Shown piece after piece: positions 1 through 6,790 of a DNA stretch of 8,298 nt. The stretch is taken from NCBI GenBank assembly GCA_003501565.1, contig DNPC01000325.1, positions 1 through 8,298 of the forward strand, written 5' to 3'. The position numbers were made by a program, and so were the translations under genes. The stretch is from Planctomycetaceae bacterium (GTDB lineage: Bacteria > Planctomycetota > Planctomycetia > Pirellulales > Pirellulaceae). Below the pieces are notes generated by a model. The model was not told the origin of the DNA, ran no database searches, and saw nothing but the letters and a program-made list of their open reading frames with translations. Numbering within the stretch: position 1 is the first letter of the stretch; each line of letters begins with the position of its first letter.

Positions 1-394
1 GGATCGTCAATTCCACGGCGGCCGATCTCAGGTTCTTAACTAATGACCCGAACTGTAGGTCGAGGCTACTGCTAAGTGAGTCAAAGTCAGCGTCAAAGCA
101 AGGCAGTCCGTGTTGATCAACATCTAGGTCAACCCTGAGTACAATGGCCTGCTCAATATTATGACCGTGAACAAAGTTGTTGAAGCCGCCCAGGTCGATG
201 TACTTCCCACCTGAGACTGTTTGGTCAGCGTTCAGGTTGTGCCGCTCAAACACTTCTCGGGCGAAGTGGAGAGCATGCAGGATCGTGCTCTTGCCCGCAC
301 TGTTTGCCCCAAACAGCAAGGTGATGGGGCGGATTGGGATTTCGACTCGTTCGCCGATACCCTTGAAGTTCTCAATGGTGATGCCGGTAATCAT
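1..394 (-). CDS. AAA/ABC-type ATPase (AAA_15/DUF3696-like), N-terminal part (partial)
   Basis: The first 131 residues are visible; the gene runs off the left edge without a stop. It begins MITGITIENFKGIGERVEI, the typical first strand of SMC/RecF/OLD-like ATPases, followed by the Walker A motif GANSAGKST at residues 29-37. The next helix is ILHALHFAREVFER, then GGKYIDLGGFNNFVHGHN (about 70-87). This resembles the segment after Walker A in ATPases of the AAA_15 and DUF3696 type. Walker B, the ABC signature and any C-terminal TOPRIM or nuclease domain would lie beyond the edge, so the subfamily cannot be settled. The ATG at 394 is the first usable start after an in-frame TAG at 410-412. It overlaps the end of the 210-residue gene by 23 bases and has only a weak ribosome site, so it probably depends on coupling. 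With the nearby HNH gene it recalls Septu-like ATPase plus HNH pairs. Confidence 0.88.
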   Translation of the reverse strand, partial: MITGITIENFKGIGERVEIPIRPITLLFGANSAGKSTILHALHFAREVFERHNLNADQTVSGGKYIDLGGFNNFVHGHNIEQAIVLRVDLDVDQHGLPCFDADFDSLSSSLDLQFGSLVKNLRSAAVELTI

Positions 395-1004
395 TACCCA
401 GTGCCTGATCTAATTTGTGTAAAGGTGTTCGATGAAAGTCAGTGCCGGCGAAGGCAGCAACGGCAGTTGCTGATCCTGAGGAACCGAAGCCCATCGGGAG
501 CTCTATCTCTTCAATGTCTATCCCGGTCGCAGCCGTATCACGAGAAGTTGGATTCAGTAGCATTTTCACGAGTTGATCATCGCCGTGCTCAGCTCTCAAT
601 GTTGCTGAGATCTCAGGTCTCAGCATATCCGTGAGTTCAAGAAGTGAATCTCGAATGCCTTCCGGGGTCTTGTGGAGATCTGGTCGTTTGGTGACGGGAA
701 ACGAGCTGTAATACAGCTTCGTCAGGTGACTGGGAGCAATGCCCAGCACCAGTGGGATGTCTTCGAATGAAAGAAAAGTCACCTGTTGTCCTGCAAGCCC
801 CCAGCTCTCTTTGAGCATCAGAATTAGAGCCACGGCATGCAGGAGAACGTAACTTCGATCTTCTTCCGAATCGTAAGCCGTAACTCCGTCTCGATTCAGA
901 CAGCCCCAGAATCGTGAGAGCACATACGGTGGCTTGCTGTTGGGAAACTCAGGAAAGAACCTCCCGACCATCTCTGAAATGTCGTTCCAGATGATCTTAG
1001 GCAC
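372..1004 (-). CDS. Unrecognised 210-residue protein between the HNH nuclease and the AAA ATPase
   Basis: I do not recognise a family. The protein is soluble-looking and mostly helical in its first 150 residues, with a hydrophobic helix near 53-65 (YVLLHAVALILML) that is too short and too flanked by charge to call a membrane segment. Tryptophans and aromatics are concentrated in the first half. The last ~50 residues are Gly/Ala/Ser-rich (GFGSSGSATAVAAFAG), end in three histidines and look flexible. No catalytic motif, zinc site or helix-turn-helix is evident. It starts with GTG at 1004, overlapping the HNH stop by 8 bases, with TGGAG 7 bases upstream. It ends 23 bases inside the following ATPase gene. 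Overlap on both sides argues that it is a real gene made in step with both neighbours, perhaps as an adaptor or inhibitor. That role is a guess from position. Confidence 0.78.
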   Translation of the reverse strand: MPKIIWNDISEMVGRFFPEFPNSKPPYVLSRFWGCLNRDGVTAYDSEEDRSYVLLHAVALILMLKESWGLAGQQVTFLSFEDIPLVLGIAPSHLTKLYYSSFPVTKRPDLHKTPEGIRDSLLELTDMLRPEISATLRAEHGDDQLVKMLLNPTSRDTAATGIDIEEIELPMGFGSSGSATAVAAFAGTDFHRTPLHKLDQALGNDYRHHH

Positions 1005-2103
1005 GACGTTGCTCCACTTGGCTCTTCAGCTCCTCGACGGTCAATGCCGGATATTGACGGTGAATCTGCCGGTGACAGTTGGCACAGACAATGGCAAGAT
1101 CATCCAGCGATATCTCCTGTTCGCCTTCCGCCTCACCGAGCACTTTCTTGTGGTGGACTTCACAGTACGCCACTCCGTAGAAAGCTTCTGCATCGAAGCC
1201 ACAGACTTCACAGGCGAAGGATTCAGCAGACTCTCGCTTCCGCCGTGCCAGTGACGAATCTCGTTCTCGCACGAGATGCTGAACGAGAACTCGCCTTCCT
1301 TCTGTGGTGCTGAATTCAGCGACGTGCTCTTCCAACAGCAGCCCATCCAACTCTCGGTCGACCATTCCGCAGTCGATCAATGCCTCCGCCAGCTGTGGTC
1401 GCATCGTCCAGCCAGTCCCGTTCCACGTTGAGATGGCTCTATACCAATGAGAGTTGTGGCTCTCCGGCCATGTGTCGAATTCCAGTTCATGGGCGAACAG
1501 GGATGCCAATCGGCCGTACACAAGGTTGCCGGGTTTTCCGACGTCTGTCCGATCGCCGTGGAACTCAGCCAACTCGGTTGATGTCATCGCCCGACCCGGC
1601 TGCATGAACTGAAACTCAAGTGTCCTTCGTTGCTTTTCGTTGAGTTTTTCCTCCAGTGTCGCAAGAGCTGTAATGTAGTCCCGACACCGGGGCACATTGT
1701 GATTGTTGAAGCCAGCTTCTGGCTGGTCCTGCCAATATGCTCGCAGAGCGGACACCTCCTTCAGCCAGAAAACCAGCTTGTCATCTGAATCCTTACGTCT
1801 TCCCAGCTCCTTCGCCAGTTTTGCAAAGCCTTTTCCGGGTTCTGTTTTCTTTTCCCCTTTGACAATGGCACTTAGTAGTGGCCGCCCGGCGGCATGCTCA
1901 TCAGTTGAAATCTCACCCAGCAATGTGCTGACTGCTTCGACAAACGCTTCCCCTGTCGCCCGAATATCGGCTGTTTCAGCCACCTCGGGATACGTGACAA
2001 ACCCGTCTTCTGTCCGAGCAGCATCGATCAACTGATTCCTAGCTGCCTCGAATCCATCTGTTCCTCGATATCTGCCATCGACGTTTTCACTCGACTCACT
2101 CAT
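997..2103 (-). CDS. McrA-type HNH endonuclease with an extra N-terminal domain
   Basis: A 368-residue predicted nuclease. The C-terminal HNH domain (about residues 296-350) is complete. Zinc-binding cysteine pairs are CEVC (298, 301) and CANC (340, 343), with catalytic positions EVHH (His317/His318), Asn342 and His348 in CHRQIHR. This is the layout of McrA-like restriction enzymes. The middle (about 205-270) has ELAEFHGDR, NLVYGRLASL and TMRPQLAEAL, resembling the accessory region before HNH in many bacterial members; it may contact DNA. The N-terminal ~130 residues contain RPLLSAIVKGEK, PGKGFAKLAKELG and FWLKEVSALRAYW. As I recall, this signature also occurs as small stand-alone uncharacterised proteins. 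The ATG at 2103 overlaps the GIY-YIG stop in an ATGAGTGA junction. A longer reading from 2280 adds 59 Pro/Thr/Ser-rich residues that are out-of-frame GIY-YIG sequence, so it was rejected. The gene overlaps the next one by 8 bases. Confidence 0.93.
   Translation of the reverse strand: MSESSENVDGRYRGTDGFEAARNQLIDAARTEDGFVTYPEVAETADIRATGEAFVEAVSTLLGEISTDEHAAGRPLLSAIVKGEKKTEPGKGFAKLAKELGRRKDSDDKLVFWLKEVSALRAYWQDQPEAGFNNHNVPRCRDYITALATLEEKLNEKQRRTLEFQFMQPGRAMTSTELAEFHGDRTDVGKPGNLVYGRLASLFAHELEFDTWPESHNSHWYRAISTWNGTGWTMRPQLAEALIDCGMVDRELDGLLLEEHVAEFSTTEGRRVLVQHLVRERDSSLARRKRESAESFACEVCGFDAEAFYGVAYCEVHHKKVLGEAEGEQEISLDDLAIVCANCHRQIHRQYPALTVEELKSQVEQRRA
1012..1016 (-). promoter_or_regulatory. Ribosome binding site supporting the GTG start of the 210-residue protein
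   Basis: TGGAG lies 7 bases before the GTG at 1004, within the last codons of the HNH gene. It supports a GTG start coupled to HNH translation. Confidence 0.6.
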
Positions 2104-2998
2104 TACCCACCTCTGCTTCGTTGAGTTTGCTGTCGTGCCAGTCGGCGTAGGTTTGGGGGGTGCCGGAGACTTTCCAGGCGTCTCGGCCGTTGATGTTTCC
2201 GGCGTTGACGACGGCTCCTCCGGCACTGGGGCTTTTGAAGGGGACGTCTTCCGTGAAGACGTAGAACTCTGAGTTCTCATCGAGCACCAGTTTACCGTCG
2301 GCGATGAGTTGTTCCCGCAGGCTCTTGTAGGATGTCCATGACGGCAGCCCCTCCTTTCGAGCCGTGGAATCCTTCAGGACGATGAATTCATCCTCGACTT
2401 CACGAGCGTAGGCTTCTGTGCCAACGACGTTCAGGGTGAAGAGCGGGGAGTCGCTTTCTGATGAACCTGTCGTCTTGTTGACCACCGGACGAGGTTGCAG
2501 GTAGTTGACTCCGAGGACGGGCAGCACGATCTTCAGCTGATGCAGGAAGTACTCCATGTCGGCGACATCGGGTTCCGGCATCGGCGGGAGCTTCGGAGAC
2601 GTGTCGTTCATGATCCGTGCTCGACCGGCTTCGTGGCCCATACTGACAAGGCGACTTTCCAGATACCTCCCGTGAGACTTCGTGATGTTCTGGTCTTTGC
2701 TGATGACGACCAGGCAGCGAGTCCAGAAGTCTTTCTTCTCGTCTTTGTCGTGCTTCTTCAGCCGTTCAAGAACGTCATCACCTTCGCCGGTGTACACAGC
2801 ATCACGAGTTGGTTGCTCGGGATCAGGACCGACGAGGATGTAGACACCCGTCCGGCGAACTTCTTCTCGTTTGGCCAGTTCAGCCAGTTGAGACCGAGGT
2901 GCCACGAGAATCATTCCCGTCCAGTTGATGATTTCCGTCGTCATGATGCCAGAGGCATCACCTTCGACGAGGTGTAGGCGGATTGTTTTTCCGATCAT
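2096..2998 (-). CDS. GIY-YIG nuclease with a DUF4357-like C-terminal domain
   Basis: A 300-residue predicted endonuclease. The GIY-YIG core is about residues 49-120: GVY at 51-53, YTG at 69-71, Arg79 in VLERLKKH, and Glu114 in RYLESRL. These match the two-strand motif, the catalytic arginine and the metal-binding glutamate of the family. The stretch KDFWTRCLVVISKDQNITKS between them is typical of a subgroup often found beside restriction genes. The C-terminus (about 235-290) contains NINGRDAWKV and TYADW, resembling DUF4357, a small domain that usually follows such nucleases. The ATG at 2998 was chosen because family-like sequence begins there. The frame stays open for 50 more codons, but these lie inside the preceding gene and look like out-of-frame translation. 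The gene begins 19 bases after the 583-residue gene and overlaps the HNH gene by 8 bases. The target DNA is unknown. Confidence 0.93.
   Translation of the reverse strand: MIGKTIRLHLVEGDASGIMTTEIINWTGMILVAPRSQLAELAKREEVRRTGVYILVGPDPEQPTRDAVYTGEGDDVLERLKKHDKDEKKDFWTRCLVVISKDQNITKSHGRYLESRLVSMGHEAGRARIMNDTSPKLPPMPEPDVADMEYFLHQLKIVLPVLGVNYLQPRPVVNKTTGSSESDSPLFTLNVVGTEAYAREVEDEFIVLKDSTARKEGLPSWTSYKSLREQLIADGKLVLDENSEFYVFTEDVPFKSPSAGGAVVNAGNINGRDAWKVSGTPQTYADWHDSKLNEAEVGNE
2108..2114 (-). promoter_or_regulatory. Ribosome binding site fixing the HNH gene start
   Basis: AGAGGTG ends 4 bases before the ATG at 2103 (GAGG core at 6 bases), inside the end of the GIY-YIG gene. It supports this start over the upstream in-frame extension. 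Confidence 0.7.
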
Positions 2999-3017
2999 GA
3001 ATGTGCCACCGAACGTT

Positions 3018-4769
3018 CTAAGGAAGACAATAGACTTCTGGCTTTGCTCCGACCTCCATGCAGCCCTTAACGAACCCTGACAGAATCCACAACAATTGCA
3101 TGTGGTGAGCCTTTCTTGATGTCCCGTCCCGTACCTGTTTGAGGGCATCTTCCAGGTCTGCCTTTGACAGGAACGTGACAGCTAAGGCAACTCGTCGTTG
3201 ACAATTGGGCGAAGCTGACGTCTTCAAAATATCGTCAACCACAGTTGCCGCTCCGTTCGACTTTCGGATTCGAGCTAGATTCGTCTGGGACCATGTTCCT
3301 CGCCAGCTAACGATCTTCCGATCCAGTGCTGCCTTCGTAGGAAACAATCTCCCAAGGTTCTTTAGAGCCTGCCCAACAACGTCCTGAAACGCTGCCGCTG
3401 CAGTGGTTTGCTTCTTATGCTTTGAATGCACGAAAGCGATCTCAGGGGTTTGAGTATTGATAGCAATGTGGTCTGCCCATTCATCCCCGAGGTCATCACA
3501 CAGAACAATGTCGTGGTTTTGAACAATCGAATCCTCGACTCGCCGAAAAAGCGAGTTCGCTGTAAACCGCCTTTGATTTGCAGACCTCCGCCCTTTCTCT
3601 GAGTTCACTCTGGTGAAGTCGACGGAGTCATCGAAAACTTGAAGGAAGGAATCGATGTTGCCAAGCAGTTGTTGATCTTCAAAAACCTGACGCAGGTGAT
3701 AGACGAATTGAGGCTCACTGAAAGTGATCAGGAACGATTGCTCCTGATTCAGATACTTCGTCAGCGTAATGTCATCTTCAGTTTCCCGACGAATCTTGAC
3801 TCGATCAAACAACCGAGAACTGAGTGAGAAGCTCGTCTTGTTAAGGCGGAAATGGCCCCGCTTAAACTTCAAACTATTGTTCAGTTCATAAGCATGATCT
3901 AAACGATCGAAGACAAGTCGGCTTGTCTCAGCGGACAGTTCAACCTCGTTCCCAGCAGAACCAATTCCAATCAACTTGGCGGTCTGCTCATCTAAAACTT
4001 CATTTTCAAGCTCGGCAGTTGTGAAGAGAACCCCGTTTGGAGAGACACCGGCCGGAAGATCCGTCAACTTCAGTGGCTTGGCGAACAGGTCAACGAATCC
4101 GACGGTGTCCGTGAACCCACAGATTTCTGACTCGACTTGTAACGCCCATGTCATGATTTCGGAGAAGGAAGACCGGCCGGAGGATCGAGACACTCGAGAC
4201 GTTGATGGTGTTAATGCATGCACTTCACCATCTGCCCGAACCCGGACGCTGCTGAGGACTGAGCGGCTCGCACCAATTGGCGACAAGATCGATTTCAAGT
4301 CCTTTGCTGCATAAGAACGAGAGCGAATTGTGTCATCAGAAACGGACATGCCTCGCATGGCCACACGTTCATATTCGCTGTCATCAGACATGAACAGCTT
4401 CGACAGCGTGTTGTAACTGATCGGCTCCAGCGTAGCTGCAAATTCCTTAATCGGATTCGTTACGTGCTTCTTGAAGACTGCCACCAGATCGGAGAGCTCC
4501 GCAATCAGAACGTAGGCGTGCTTCCTTTCAACAAGCTGGGAACCCTTCAGAAACGACGGTTCGGCTTCGAACTCGAATCGAAGGTAGGAAACCGTCACAT
4601 ATGTGCCGTCAACCGAACGACGTCGTTTGACCAGTCGGTCAGGAGTCGTCCCCGTGACCGCATCGGCGACCATTCTGTCAAACGCTGCATTGATATCCGC
4701 AGTTCGCAGTGGGCCTGTCTTGGCGTAGAATTGAGCACTCTTGCTTGTGTGGAGTGATTGAAGGGTCAC
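3018..4769 (-). CDS. Unrecognised 583-residue protein with a possible PD-(D/E)XK-like C-terminal region
   Basis: I do not recognise a named family. The first ~230 residues are mixed strand and helix, with a basic stretch (LVKRRRS) near residue 47 and a Ser/Arg-rich segment near 190-205 (STSRVSRSSGRSSFSEI). There is no signal peptide or membrane segment, so it is probably cytoplasmic. Residues about 420-471 are suggestive: an acidic stretch (DDLGDEWADH, Asp433), a hydrophobic strand ending FVHSK (Lys450), then a helix with GQALKN (Gln467). This D...xxK...Q layout recalls degenerate nuclease cores in defence proteins, where the acidic residue before the lysine is replaced. The match is motif-level only. 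The GTG start at 4769 is preceded by GGGAG at a 9-base spacing and lies 30 bases after the GHKL-nuclease stop. Position suggests a partner of that ATPase. The coding call is good; the function is open. Confidence 0.8.
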   Translation of the reverse strand: MTLQSLHTSKSAQFYAKTGPLRTADINAAFDRMVADAVTGTTPDRLVKRRRSVDGTYVTVSYLRFEFEAEPSFLKGSQLVERKHAYVLIAELSDLVAVFKKHVTNPIKEFAATLEPISYNTLSKLFMSDDSEYERVAMRGMSVSDDTIRSRSYAAKDLKSILSPIGASRSVLSSVRVRADGEVHALTPSTSRVSRSSGRSSFSEIMTWALQVESEICGFTDTVGFVDLFAKPLKLTDLPAGVSPNGVLFTTAELENEVLDEQTAKLIGIGSAGNEVELSAETSRLVFDRLDHAYELNNSLKFKRGHFRLNKTSFSLSSRLFDRVKIRRETEDDITLTKYLNQEQSFLITFSEPQFVYHLRQVFEDQQLLGNIDSFLQVFDDSVDFTRVNSEKGRRSANQRRFTANSLFRRVEDSIVQNHDIVLCDDLGDEWADHIAINTQTPEIAFVHSKHKKQTTAAAAFQDVVGQALKNLGRLFPTKAALDRKIVSWRGTWSQTNLARIRKSNGAATVVDDILKTSASPNCQRRVALAVTFLSKADLEDALKQVRDGTSRKAHHMQLLWILSGFVKGCMEVGAKPEVYCLP

Positions 4770-4778
4770 AGGGGAAAT

Positions 4779-4783
4779 CTCCC
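4779..4783 (-). promoter_or_regulatory. Ribosome binding site supporting the GTG start of the 583-residue protein
   Basis: GGGAG lies 9 bases before the GTG at 4769, in the 30-base gap after the GHKL-nuclease stop. It supports a non-ATG start. The next in-frame ATG is about 30 codons downstream. Confidence 0.65.
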
Positions 4784-4799
4784 GAATTCCGTGGTGGAT

Positions 4800-6779
4800 T
4801 TAGTCCGGAGATTTCACGCCACCGAGATCTGGAATCCTGTTCGGGTGATTCTCCCGTAGGTAACTCAGACCATCTGCTGTCGTCACTTCCAGTTCCAATT
4901 TCTCCTTGAAGAACTTGTATCGCCATTCCGCCTCCGCAATGACGGTGGACCAAGTTTTTACATAGATGTTCACTGCCCCGTCGTCCGAAACGTGGATGTG
5001 GCCGAAGTCTCGCCCTTGCACCCGGCATTTTGATTGCCCGAATTTTGTAAGTTCGTTTCCGATCAATACGAAAGTCCACTTCGTGTTCGAAGTGTTGAAG
5101 CGTTCGTCCTCGGCTACCGAGAAGGCGTATTTCTCAATCTGGCTGATTTCATCCTGCCCAAGTTTGCACTTTGGTCTTTTCAGCTCGACTACGAGATGTT
5201 CGAAGTGGTTCGGTTGCAGTTGGGGTATTTGGCGATACAGCATCAGGTCGACTACCCGATGTTTCCCATCTAGGTCGGTAACTTCCGTGTCTTCCGGTGC
5301 TATGTCGTCTCGCCCGAGTATCTCGATGTGTTTCCGAAGCACGCTCGAAAGGCGTTCATCATCGACCCCGAGTATGTACTGCTCGCCAAAGATCCACAGC
5401 TCTTCGGCAAGAATTCGGTGAAGTTGTTTTCGTTCCAACAGGGTTTCCTTGAAGTCGCCGAACAGCAGTGAGTCAAGAGAGCTGATGAAATCCAAACGGT
5501 CGACCACAGTTTTCGTGGCATTGATGACCGCTCCCAGATGTGTCCGGTTGAGGATCTTCGCCAAGTGATCTTGATGTTCCGGTGACAGTTCCAGGACTTG
5601 ATGGAGAATTGTCTGCAGGCTGTCTGGGCTGCTCTCCAGAGCTTCACGGATAAGACGGAATGTAAGCTTTTTATTCTTCGGGTCAGTCTTGGGGAAGTTG
5701 GGGAGGTACTCATGAACTTTGACTGCACAGACGTCGAAGACTTCACGCTCGATCGAAGTCACCGGGTCCTGCTCGACAGCCTGATACGGATAGATGTCTT
5801 CCTCTTTCCATAATGCCACGAGGTCGTCAGCTCGGCTCGCTTCTCTGGCTCGAAAATGTTGGCGAAGGGCGTCCTTTGCTGAATTGACGATTCCAGCGAC
5901 AACGGGATGCAATTGATCTTCAAAGGCGAAGGCTCCTTCATCCACGAGTTCGGGAATCGCATCACTCTTCAGATATGCCGTGAAGTGAAATCCCGGAGCC
6001 TTAATCCCGGGGGCACATTCCTCCAATGCAAATCCCTTGTCGTCACAGAAGTAAAGTGCCCGGTCTGTCGGCTTCTTCCATTCGATGATGGTCAGTTCCG
6101 CTCCAGCATCAGCACCATCTTTGTCGGTGACTGTTATCGAGTAGTCTTCGCAGTGATCTTCGACCGTTGCTGGATCAACACGAATGCCGTCGTAGGAAAT
6201 CTCGATGCCCGGGTACTTCCGCAGGTAGAGGGCCAGACGTTTCGAGAGTTCTTCCGCCGCTTCCTCTGAGTTCATCAGGGAGGCGTAGTTGTTCGTGACG
6301 CCTGCCACAGTAACCTCGACCCCGGTACCTTTCCTCTGCACCTCTTTTGCATCACCAATACTGAACTTTTTCAGTGAAGACTTCTGGCCCTTAATCTCGA
6401 ACTTTGAAACGTGTCCGTTCGACTTAAAGCGGCTGGCCCAGGTGACACTGGTTCCAATGCCAAAAGCACGAAAACGTCCCTTTCCAAACTTACCATGAGG
6501 GACCCGCCCCTTGGGCGTGAAGGTCATGTTCTTTTTCGCCGAGCCTCCCAGCGTACCGAACGCAACATCGCATTCATCTGGCTTGATGCCATTTCCGTTG
6601 TCTATGACTTTGATTCTGTCCAGCCCACCCAGTTTGTTCAGAAACAGCTTCACCTCAATCTTTGTGGCATCGGCGTCGAGTCCGTTCCAAATCAACTCCT
6701 CAATCGCAATGATCGGATTACGAACCTTGGCAATAGATTCAACGTGGTCTTGCTCGACCTTCAATTCCAACGTCTGCAT
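4800..6779 (-). CDS. GHKL (MutL/MORC-like) ATPase fused to a C-terminal PD-(D/E)XK nuclease-like domain
   Basis: A 659-residue protein with two recognisable ends. The N-terminal ~200 residues are a GHKL ATP-binding domain. They show the N box EELIWNGLDADA (about residues 27-38, catalytic Glu and Mg-binding Asn present), the G1 box DNGNGI (about 60-65), and the glycine-rich lid HGKFGKGRFRAFGIG (about 95-109). This resembles MutL, Hsp90 and MORC proteins, which dimerise and clamp on ATP binding. The C-terminal part (about 490-600) shows VVDLMLY with Asp511, then HLVVELKRP with Glu532 and Lys534, then QIEKY (Gln547, Tyr551). This is the D-(x)n-ExK plus QxxxY pattern of PD-(D/E)XK nucleases, such as RecB-like or DUF4263-type. 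The middle is helical and unrecognised. MutL/MORC-type ATPases are known to recur in bacterial restriction loci. It lies 11 bases after hsdS. An ATP-gated DNA-cutting clamp is inferred; the cleavage activity is untested. Confidence 0.9.
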   Translation of the reverse strand: MQTLELKVEQDHVESIAKVRNPIIAIEELIWNGLDADATKIEVKLFLNKLGGLDRIKVIDNGNGIKPDECDVAFGTLGGSAKKNMTFTPKGRVPHGKFGKGRFRAFGIGTSVTWASRFKSNGHVSKFEIKGQKSSLKKFSIGDAKEVQRKGTGVEVTVAGVTNNYASLMNSEEAAEELSKRLALYLRKYPGIEISYDGIRVDPATVEDHCEDYSITVTDKDGADAGAELTIIEWKKPTDRALYFCDDKGFALEECAPGIKAPGFHFTAYLKSDAIPELVDEGAFAFEDQLHPVVAGIVNSAKDALRQHFRAREASRADDLVALWKEEDIYPYQAVEQDPVTSIEREVFDVCAVKVHEYLPNFPKTDPKNKKLTFRLIREALESSPDSLQTILHQVLELSPEHQDHLAKILNRTHLGAVINATKTVVDRLDFISSLDSLLFGDFKETLLERKQLHRILAEELWIFGEQYILGVDDERLSSVLRKHIEILGRDDIAPEDTEVTDLDGKHRVVDLMLYRQIPQLQPNHFEHLVVELKRPKCKLGQDEISQIEKYAFSVAEDERFNTSNTKWTFVLIGNELTKFGQSKCRVQGRDFGHIHVSDDGAVNIYVKTWSTVIAEAEWRYKFFKEKLELEVTTADGLSYLRENHPNRIPDLGGVKSPD

Positions 6780-6785
6780 CAAGTT

Positions 6786-6790
6786 TCCTT
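6786..6790 (-). promoter_or_regulatory. Ribosome binding site for the GHKL-nuclease gene
   Basis: AAGGA sits 6 bases before the ATG at 6779, just after the hsdS stop. A TTG lies directly before this ATG in the same frame (6782), but the spacing favours the ATG. Confidence 0.7.

Noticed and set aside
2104..2280. 59-residue Pro/Thr/Ser-rich N-terminal extension of the HNH protein
   Set aside because: It lies entirely over the GIY-YIG coding end in another frame. The low-complexity composition is what out-of-frame reading gives, and a good ribosome site precedes the ATG at 2103.
2495..2977. 160-residue open frame on the plus strand
   Set aside because: It is antisense to the well-supported GIY-YIG gene and shows no family-like sequence or ribosome site of note.
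2999..3148. 50-residue N-terminal extension of the GIY-YIG protein with a Cys-rich stretch (CNCCGFC)
   Set aside because: It overlaps the C-terminal coding part of the 583-residue gene in another frame. The cysteine cluster is not paired with any partner motif and is explained by frame shift.
4770..4799. Short inverted repeat GGGA/TCCC in the 30-base gap, as a possible terminator
   Set aside because: The stem is only 4 base pairs with no T-run after it, and it overlaps the ribosome site for the next gene.
5300..5746. 148-residue minus-strand open frame inside the GHKL-nuclease gene
   Set aside because: It is a shifted frame within a longer gene that has clear motifs on both sides, so neither a separate gene nor a frameshift is needed.
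6780..6782. TTG start for the GHKL gene one codon before the ATG
   Set aside because: The ATG immediately after it has the better start codon and a 6-base spacing to AAGGA.
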